From the NCBI RefSeq assembly GCF_910592395.1, contig NC_088322.1, forward strand, positions 9,915,431-9,979,430: a stretch of 64,000 bases of DNA, read 5' to 3'. This document shows positions 56,048 to 64,000 of this stretch, piece after piece (positions within the stretch are counted from its first letter, which is position 1; every line of letters starts with the position of its first letter). The notes beneath the pieces were generated by a model that was not told the DNA's origin, made no database searches, and was given only the letters and a program-made list of their open reading frames with translations. This DNA comes from Lineus longissimus (taxonomy: Eukaryota > Nemertea > Pilidiophora > Heteronemertea > Lineidae). Both the position numbers and the translations under genes were made by a program.

Positions 56048-57055
56048 TTAGAAAATGTTGAACATTTTCTTGAGCTCATCGCGAAAGAAGGGCAGGGTAC
56101 ACCCGTAAATGATGAAATTAATACAATAATTGAGGTGGCTAATCTGCGCGAGAAATTTTCCAAGATATTGAAGAAACCTGACGAACTTGGCATCAACAAC
56201 TGGCGCTCGAAGGGCCAGAGCATAATACGTCCACGCGGCGGATGCAGGGGTTAGAAAAATTACAAACAGGGTCGAAACCGACAGGAGAGATAGAATTACC
56301 CTTAGATCTTGCGTTGCTGACTTCGTAATTTTTTCCGTCTTGTCGATTTTCGACCGTCCGATGCCGATCAGGATTAAGATATTGCTGATGAAAATCAGAC
56401 AACTGGGGATGTAGTTGTAGAGAATGACGTCGATTTGGTACAAAACAACTCGGGTAAAGCTTGGAACCAGATAGAAACAGATGTAAAAGTGGTTAAAATA
56501 GACTTCGAATAAGACTAGCCGTTGTATGCTCACAGCCACAGATAATAAAAGGAGTGTAGATATCAGGATTTTGCGTTTCTTTGGGATTATCGATAGTCTC
56601 TTTAGCGGGAACCAAACTATGACTGCTCGTTCGATGGAGAACGCCACGATCGTCCACGCGGAGAAACATTCGAAGACATGAGATAGAAACGGGAGGAGTT
56701 TACATGAAACGTTTGACATCAGCCATAAGTTGACGGAGTATTCCCCATGTGTGACCTGATTTAATCCCGAGGTCAACCAACTTGTTAGCACACCGTACGT
56801 GATGAGCTCGGCCAGGTCCGACACGGACAGGACGCTAAGATACTGCACTGTGGCATCCCGGCGACGCCTTGTCCTCCAAAAGACCACGATGGATATGACA
56901 TTGCCGATGATGCCACCAATAAGAACACTAAGGATGACATAGCCTTCAGTGAAGGATAATATTTTCATCAGATTTCGCAAGGCTTCGCTGTCCTCCACTT
57001 CTTCCTGAGCAGGCGCTGTGCGGGAGCCTGCGTTGAGATCTATAGACGTATTCAT
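56048..57055 (-). CDS. Class A GPCR, divergent member (335 aa)
   Basis: Intronless receptor related to the three tandem copies but well diverged. TM1 has GNVISIVVFWRTRRRRDATVQ, TM2 LSVSDLAE, the TM3 end ERAVIVWFPLKR, TM5 YIPSC, and TM7 NYCINFIIYGCTLPFFRDE. So it shares E-R-x for D-R-Y and N-F-x-I-Y for N-P-x-x-Y. The N terminus is acidic with an N-terminal NTS glycosylation site. The ATG at 57055 is the first in frame. Nothing indicates the ligand. Confidence 0.8.
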   Translation of the reverse strand: MNTSIDLNAGSRTAPAQEEVEDSEALRNLMKILSFTEGYVILSVLIGGIIGNVISIVVFWRTRRRRDATVQYLSVLSVSDLAELITYGVLTSWLTSGLNQVTHGEYSVNLWLMSNVSCKLLPFLSHVFECFSAWTIVAFSIERAVIVWFPLKRLSIIPKKRKILISTLLLLSVAVSIQRLVLFEVYFNHFYICFYLVPSFTRVVLYQIDVILYNYIPSCLIFISNILILIGIGRSKIDKTEKITKSATQDLRVILSLLSVSTLFVIFLTPASAAWTYYALALRAPVVDAKFVRFLQYLGKFLAQISHLNYCINFIIYGCTLPFFRDELKKMFNIF

Positions 57056-57208
57056 CCTTGTTTGTTGATACGCATGCTATAATGGCCGCAGCAGCTCATC
57101 CCTTTCTAATTCGAACTGGTATATCCTCCAGGAACTTCTTCTTTGCTGCGCATTTGCATAAACATAAAGGTACATTGTATAGTTTTCCTACTTATCCTCG
57201 ATCCAACT

Positions 57209-57442
57209 TTAAGGGTTGACCATAGGCACCGCCATTTTGGCTAGAACTTGAAGCAACCTAAAGCCATAGAACTCCTTCAAAATGAAGTGGACGAACATTT
57301 AAAACATTGGAGGCTGTTCTCCGGGAAAACAAAGATCAGATTCCCTTACTTGAAATTGGCATTCGCTTCGTTTTGATAGCGGTCTAATTGCTTTCTGATT
57401 TAAGATTTTAGTCAAAATGGTGGTGCCTACCTCAACTCTTAA
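57209..57442. mobile_element. MITE family B, longest copy
   Basis: Ends AAGGGTTGACCATAGGCACC and an inverted GGTGCCTACCTCAACTCTT pair over about 40 bases. The inner half matches 35435-35610. Non-coding. Confidence 0.8.
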
Positions 57443-58396
57443 AGTCATAAACAATGTGAGAAATGGAAATCACGCATGCGTGAAAGATTCACTTATGTTC
57501 AGAATGACATTCGGAATGTCCATATGCATGTATATACGGTATACCGTACAATGTATGCCGTACAGCTCTATGTACATTTCAACACCTGCCGACATGTTAA
57601 ACAGATTGAAAACTGTCAATAATCCGCCTTTGAGAGGCAAGAAGCCGTTTGAATGATAAACACTGCGTAATGTCTGCGATGACTTTGTGATCTCGCGTGA
57701 AATTAGCAGCTCATCAGCAAAGGCTAAAATTGCATGTAGTCAACTATCAAACAATGGTTTATTCTTGGCAAAATATACGTACTATCTAAAATTATCATTT
57801 AATAATATTCGGAGGTATTTTTATAACACAGGGGAAGTGATGGAAGTTCAAATATATAAGTTGGATTAAGGGTTATTTTCGTCATTTATGAGAGTTGAGT
57901 TGTTTGACATAATATGCGTATACATGTAGCCTATATGCAATGTAACGGGTGTCTCAAGAAAAGTTTCCCTAAATTAGTTCAGTAGTTTGATTAGCCATTC
58001 AATTGTTTTAAAAGGAGTTGCATGGTCATGTAAAGGAAGTAGGCTCAATGTTCAGTTTTCAACTTTAGCCCCCCCCCCTTTTCAACGCCATCCCTCTTCT
58101 TCTCAAATCTCCTTCCTGGGGGTACTGAGGTTTCAGCCAGAAGTTTGAAGCCCCAAAACTCACAGCATGGGTCACATTTCCCTGCATTTATGTCGTCCTT
58201 GTATGAAGACATCGAGTAATGGCCTCCCTTTCCTTTGCCTAATCGCCAGATTACACCCCTTAGAGTTATTTCCCTGGGGCTATTTGAAAGCCGCAGAAGA
58301 TGCGGAAACATTTCAAGGGTGATAATCAACCAAGTATCTGCCATGGTTCACTGTATGTGATCTACAGGAAGACCATAACGGTCTAAGATTAACAAG

Positions 58397-58796
58397 AATG
58401 TTTTTACCTGAAAAGAAGTTTGAACATGGCATTTACCCCCTCCCTTGTGTTTATAGTCTAGTCAAAACATTGATATTTATTTGATAGATCAATGTTTTTA
58501 CCTGAAAAGAAGTTTGAACATGGCATTTACCCCCTCCCTTGTGTTTATAGTCTAGTCAAAACATTGATATTTATTTGATAGATCAATGTTTTTACCTGAA
58601 AAGAAGTTTGAACATGGCATTTACCCCCTCCCTTGTGCTTATAGTCTAGTCAAAACATTGATATTTATTTGATTGATCAATGTTTTTACCTGAAAAGAAG
58701 TTTGAACATGGCATTTACCCCCTCCCTTGTGCTTATAGTCTAGTCAAAACATTGATATTTATTTGATTGATCAATGTTTTTACCTGAAAAAAATCA
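58397..58796. repeat. Minisatellite, 94-base unit, about 4.3 copies
   Basis: Units begin AATGTTTTTACCTGAAAAGA at 58397, 58491, 58585, 58679 and 58773 (partial), a perfectly regular 94-base period with very few differences. This suggests recent amplification. Confidence 0.9.
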
Positions 58797-58942
58797 ATTC
58801 AACAAGACCTTCCCCCTCACAAGCCCCCCCCCCCCCTTCTTACATTGTTAGAATTGTTAGACACATTGATGTTTATCAACGATCCTTTATATTAACAACG
58901 ACAAAACCAAATTATGGTGAAGGACATGCTTTTCCTGGTATA

Positions 58943-59267
58943 GTTTCGGTGAATCTGAAACTGAATCGGGGAATCCAAGCGTCCCGTTAAGCAAGCACAT
59001 TGATAACCAAGGTAACCGAACCGTTACAAAGGTATACTGCGCATGTTTAACTGGATGCAAAATCTGGACAATTTGTTCCAGCTCCTGCCGACCGCGGTGC
59101 TGAGTTAATAAATCTTAAAAATTAAAATTAAATCAATTAAAATCCTCAAAGGAGTATTGATGGACTCGTTGATATTTTATTGACCAAATTGATGGTAAAA
59201 CTCGTGCTTTCCTGTGATAGTTTCGGTGAATCCGAAACACCTGTGATAGTTTCGGTGAATCCGAAAC
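58943..59267. repeat. Dispersed GTTTCGG hairpin unit, three copies
   Basis: GTTTCGGTGAATCCGAAAC is a 7-base-pair stem with a 5-base loop. It occurs at 58943 (one mismatch), 59220 and 59249, the last two as a tandem 29-base repeat. No known function. Confidence 0.65.
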
Positions 59268-60519
59268 ACACAATACATTATATATTGGCCGTAGGCTCAT
59301 AACATGCAGTAGACTCGCGTCAACCGGTAGATGCGTTGCTACGATCGGAAAGAGGATCCGCTACGTTGCTGAGGACGAATTATTATTGGGTAACCCTCGC
59401 AGTGTATGTGTTGTGCTGGTCGCTGTTGGCTTGTAAGTGTCTCCGAGTTATATTTTTAAATTAAAATCCTTCTAGTCGATGCCCGTTTACACATCCTGGT
59501 TTACACTCTACAGTCAGTTAGTGTAGTTAGTAGGCCTACTGCAACTTACAAAATTAATGTCTGTGGCAAGTTATGGATGGCGTGGGGTCAGCCCCAGCAA
59601 AAGTGGGCCATTTTGCCTCACCTACAAGTTTGAAATAAAAATGGCCATGTGGAAAATTTAACAAATCGAGCAGGAAGTTTATGCTGTCACTTTTTGACAC
59701 TGTTTTCTCCCAAAGAAGCATGCAATAGCATTCAAACTTGTGAGTAAGGGTGTCAGAACAAAAACACTTTTCTCAGGTACCTACTGATAGATCAGGTGTG
59801 GAGCAAATATTCGATCTCAAGACTGCACAGGGAATGGCCTGTACAGCCACCGCCGCAATATTGTTACTGTCTGCTCTTGTGCAGAGGTAGAAGAACAAGG
59901 CTTGTCAAAAGGATGGCAGCAGGATGGCTTAGATTTCAAGGGGGCCATATTACCCGAGGGGGCCAACTTGCCCCACTCTCTCCTATAGACCATGAGATTC
60001 AGAATAAAATAGGCCTACGTACTGAATAGAAATGTCAGCATTGCCGTGTTGTAGACATATACTATTAATACCAAGTTTCAGGAAATTTATATGCATCATA
60101 TTACGACGGCAACGTGTATAACTGAAGTTCTGTTTTCCTGACCAAAGATGATTACGAATTGCGTATCCCTTTGAGAGTTACTCGCCAGCCGATGGCTGTT
60201 CAAACTGTCTGCCAACACCACGGTGTTTCAAATAGCAATTTCCCAGGAAGGTTTCCTCGATTCCGAAACTTGAATCGGGCGTTCCAAAAATCAATATCCA
60301 CACTGTACTATACATTTCATGGTGGTGAAAGATCAATTTCTCTACAATGAAGGAATCTTTGAGTTTCACTGAATCCATCATGCATTGTTTCATGATCATT
60401 GTAGTCATAGCCATAGACAATTTTGAAAAAATGGAGTTCACTACGACTGGTCGCATGCTTCTCTTAGACACCTTTGTTAAGGAAGAGTTCAGCTCCAAAG
60501 CGGGCATTTTCACTGGGGG

Positions 60520-60605
60520 CAATTTTACGGGGGGGGGGGGGGCAATTTTACAGGGGTTTATTTTACTGGGGTGGAATTGACTGACCGGGGGGGGGGGGGG
60601 GGGTT
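60520..60605. repeat. G-rich repeat block
   Basis: GGGG runs (up to about 16 G) are separated by CAATTTTAC or TTTATTTTAC. At least four G runs lie within 85 bases, giving strong G-quadruplex potential on the plus strand. Confidence 0.7.
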
Positions 60606-60808
60606 GCCTAGAACCGTTTCATTAATGTCTGCCGTTTTCCACGCGGACATTCGGCGAACACGCACCATCCAAAATTAGATCGTTATTGAGCACCATGAGA
60701 TCGCGTGACTGCATTACTGATATATAAAGGTTATATGTCAAGTCGCATTGTCGTCTTTATCGGTTATCTGAAAACACATCTGCGTGCTGGATAACATTTC
60801 TTAGGCCT

Positions 60809-60879
60809 GGCAAGCGGCTCTCCAAACAGGACAAAAAAAGATGCCTGTTCGGCGAGCGGCTTGCCAAATAGACCCGGCC
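60809..60879. repeat. Inverted copy of the 48.3 kb hairpin repeat
   Basis: Reverse complement of 48283-48352, ending GCCAAATAGACCCGGCC. Together the two copies bracket the GPCR cluster. Confidence 0.75.
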
Positions 60880-61668
60880 AATAATAAAACTGGTCGTTCA
60901 TCGCAATTGCGCAATTGTAGGCCTAGCATGATAAACTACATGATCTCAGATAGAGGCTTTTTCAAGGGGACTTGTGACGTCGCTGGATATCTGTCTGTCT
61001 GCTTGAGTCGGCGGCGACTTGATATTTCTTACTCTATCAAAAGCAGCTTTCACAGGCCCAGTTTTAGTAGAAAAATTGTGCTGGTAATGAGGACAACACG
61101 TGTATGTGTACATGTATATTTGTGATATAAAGAAATGGTAGGGAATGACATAGAGCTGACCATAAAGGCCTACACCATTCCCGTACATTTGTTAATCTAT
61201 GGTTTCACTATTTTTAGTGTGTTTATCTAGCACCAGGCGACGCTAATAGTCAACGGCAGTCATTATGTACACAGTTGGTATAGCGCATTGCGTATATCAG
61301 TTTTTCCCGATCGCTGCATGTTTAGGGTGTGTCCCATTGGATTGTCATGATAACATACTACGAGGAAGTTAGTTATCGTAGTGTCAGTCTTCAAAAGCTG
61401 CCAAAAACGGCAAGTTTTCTCTGGTGCTTTAACAGCTGTGGCGAGAGACATTTTCATGGAAAGTTTTATTATTAGGCCTACGCTCTGTCCGTTCAAAATA
61501 GGTGTTCCAGAGAGATTCGTTGGTCCCGCATTCATAAAGACTTCAATTCTGTTTAAAGAACAGGACATAATTTTATGTACATTAAAGTACGTGCATTTTA
61601 AATACCAATTTCAGCTTTAGAATAATTGGTTCCCGTATATACTCAGAATGCAACCTTAACTCTTCGAA

Positions 61669-64000
61669 ATGGACCATTTGCAATGGGATTGGCAGCAGAC
61701 ACTGCAAAGCAAGATAAAAGAGATATTGGACAAATACCCGGATGATGGACAGATTCTGAAGGTAAACTAGACCACATCCAGCCTAAAACTTGAGGCAATT
61801 TACATGTAGCTTGTGTCTTATTATTTTTCACTCACTATAAAGTAATTTTCTGATATTATCACTACACTATTCTTTATTTTGATCGAACGTTACACACACC
61901 CTCAGGCTACTGAAAATATATCAGGTATTGCTGCATTTGTATCATCGTGGGAAAGTTAAATCCCATATTATTAAATGCAACCTCCTCCTCGATTGGGGTA
62001 GTTCTGTTTTGTTACCGTCTATTTCAACCACAATGGCGACTACAACGCCCCTGAGCGGAGGTTGAAGGACAAGGCTGATTGTCGAAACGGTCATTGGTTA
62101 GGTTTAGCAGACTTTGAGGTCCACGTGATGACGTCAGAATGGTTCCATCAATCAGATTGGTCTCCAACATCGAATCGGCGTGTTGTCGTGTACGTAATTG
62201 CTGACTGGTAGAGCTGCTAGTAGGCATATGTCACATTCCAGCCTCTTACGGATTTTTTTGGTTCCTTGACAACGTTTACTTCCCTGGCCAGTGTTTGAAA
62301 CGAAGAGAGTTTCATACTTCACAAAAGATAACCCAAGAAATATACAAAGTGTTTATTCTTCATTTATCCACAGGAAATTATACAAAATGCTGAAGATGGC
62401 AAAGCCAAGTGTGTCAAATTCCTCTATGACAAGAACAGTTACTCGATAGATGGACTTCAGGACCCTTCGTTGGCACAACATCAGGTACAATTTACGATAT
62501 ATAGCGCTGTCCACAGTTAGCATTGGCACGAGTGACGATGATTTAGAGATCTTTTTGTTGCAGCTCATAAAGACAACCATCTTGGGCTCAGTTGCCAAGC
62601 TGCGACTGATAAAGCTGGACCTATGGGGTCACATTGCCACTTTGGTGTCGCAGTGAATACGTACTGGACTGTGCTTGAACAATTTCCATTTATTTTGTAG
62701 GGCGAGGCATTGTACGCCTATAACGATGCCGTCTTCACAGATGAGGACTTCAGGAATCTCCTCAATGTGGGGAAGAGCTACAAGCAGGCGGACAGGACCA
62801 AAGTTGGAAGATTTGGACAGGGTTTCAAATCAATCTTTCACATGACAGGTAACCTATTTCTTTGAAGGCATTTCTCTCTGATTCCTGGATTCGTAGCTCT
62901 CTACCCTGAGTGGGAATTTGGCTCTTCTTGATCTGCAGGGTATGAGGTAACGTGGGGAAAGGCAACCCAACTGTTTTTCGCTATCATCACCTCATTTTTA
63001 CAATATATTGGGAGATGCACTAAAACATACCTCAATCTTGTTGTGGCATGTCTTCTGATAATAATGCCTGCAATTCACTGCAAGCCACTGAATCTAAAAC
63101 AATGCCTGCTAGGGACAGTGCAATACTGATGAACAGGGGTTGCCTTTACCCCAATTGGCTTTGCGGTAAAGTCCTGACCTAATTTTACATTCATACATAT
63201 TTTTTATGGATAAGAACATATTTTTTCCAAAAGTTTATGATCTATATTGGTGATAAAATTATTTTATGTCACGACCAAATTTGTCTAGTCTAGTTTCATT
63301 AAACAAAAACAATTAGCAAATTTAAAATATTTTGTAATCTCTTAATTCAAAAACCCGGCCCTAGAAAATTTTATTTATTTTGGGCAAAAAATAAATAAAT
63401 TAATCAGTAATAAGCATAAAATTAATTTTTTTGTAAGAAAAAAAGCAAAATGTCAAAATGCCGTATATGACATTTTTGAAACGAGAATTTTAGAAAGCGA
63501 TAGTTTCATGATATTTACTTCGCATGGTCAGTTGTTGTAATAATTCTAATCCATTGATATTTTCAGAGTTACCAACCCTGCTTAGTGGAAAGTACATTGC
63601 CAAAATAAGCCCCTACAAGGAGAAACTACCATGTGGCGAACACTCTAGAGTCTACTCTGAATTTCCTGCAGAGCTTCAGAGTTTCCAAGGAGAGTTCCAA
63701 GGATACAATGAAGGAGTTGACGAAAATGGACTCTATAAGGGTACCATGTTTAGATTTCCCCTTCGGAAACATGAATCGGAAATATCCAAGACTCTCTATG
63801 GGGAAGAGAAGATTGTGGACTTGTTTAACTCGCTGAAGGACCGGGCATACATGAACCTACTGTTCCTGAAGTCCCTTGAGTCAATAGAGGTATATGTACG
63901 AGAGTTACATGAGCCAACGCCAAGGTTGCAGTTTCGCATTTGCCTGATCAATAGGGATGAGGACGTTTTGAATCGCAGAGCTAAGTTTTTTCAAGAACTT
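61669..64000 (+). CDS. Sacsin-like protein, 5' part (runs off the window)
   Basis: Exons 61669-61761, 62374-62484, 62701-62848 and 63567 onward keep phase. An in-frame TAA sits upstream of the ATG at 61669. The sequence carries the sacsin repeat / HSP90-type ATPase signature: EIIQNAEDGKAKCVKFLYD (usually E-x-x-Q-N-A-D-D), then VGRFGQGFKSIFHMTELP (G-x-x-G-x-G nucleotide loop) and LLSGKYIAKISPY. Human SACS has a much longer protein with several such repeats. Sacsin-like genes are expanded in several marine invertebrates, so this may be a paralogue rather than the orthologue. The role is chaperone-like by homology. The frame is open to the window edge. Confidence 0.8.

Larger units (their letters stand above)
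57056..61668. other. Intergenic, repeat-rich
   Basis: No convincing gene. It contains the MITE at 57209-57442, the 94-base minisatellite (58397-58796), GTTTCGG hairpins, a GGGGG/CAATTTTAC block (60520-60610) and the hairpin repeat at 60809-60879. Confidence 0.5.

Noticed and set aside
60347-60580. 77-codon plus-strand frame with a hydrophobic N terminus
   Set aside because: It ends inside the G-rich repeat block, with no splice partners or recognisable family.

Overview
This is nuclear DNA of an invertebrate animal, most likely a marine deuterostome such as an echinoderm or hemichordate; a mollusc or lancelet is not excluded. The grounds are GT-AG introns with phase-consistent exons, an outer-dynein-arm docking gene (ODAD2), an animal collagen prolyl 4-hydroxylase, lineage-expanded class A GPCRs, a sacsin-like gene, a CR1/L2-type LINE, many MITE-like inverted repeats and long poly-C/poly-G tracts. 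Species was not determined. No bacterial operon, CRISPR array, tRNA or rRNA was found.

Layout. (1) 1-8.9 kb, minus strand: the 5' two-thirds of ODAD2/ARMC4, 11 coding exons in perfect phase plus a likely non-coding first exon. (2) 9-32 kb: a cluster of coiled-coil genes. Two intronless minus-strand paralogues (11145-12767 and 22743-24248) flank a directly duplicated 1.5 kb segment carrying an exon of an unknown protein; the second copy holds a 5'-truncated LINE. A plus-strand nine-exon gene (26553-31692) encodes coiled coil, a death-effector-like fold, a small Cys-containing region and a long terminal coiled coil. (3) 32-40 kb: repeats, then a plus-strand gene with two tandem, homologous candidate last exons. 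(4) 40-47.9 kb, minus strand: a prolyl 4-hydroxylase alpha gene (P4HA) missing one short catalytic-domain exon, with a THAP-domain relic and a small acidic ORF in its introns. (5) 49-57 kb, minus strand: four intronless GPCR genes, three of them close tandem duplicates. (6) 57-61.6 kb: tandem repeats, MITEs and G-rich tracts, no convincing gene. (7) 61.7-64 kb, plus strand: the first four exons of a sacsin-like gene that runs off the window.

The genes do not form one pathway. Local themes are tandem duplication (coiled-coil genes, terminal exons, GPCRs) and heavy MITE load. Exon limits were inferred by hand from splice motifs and reading phase; no database search was possible.
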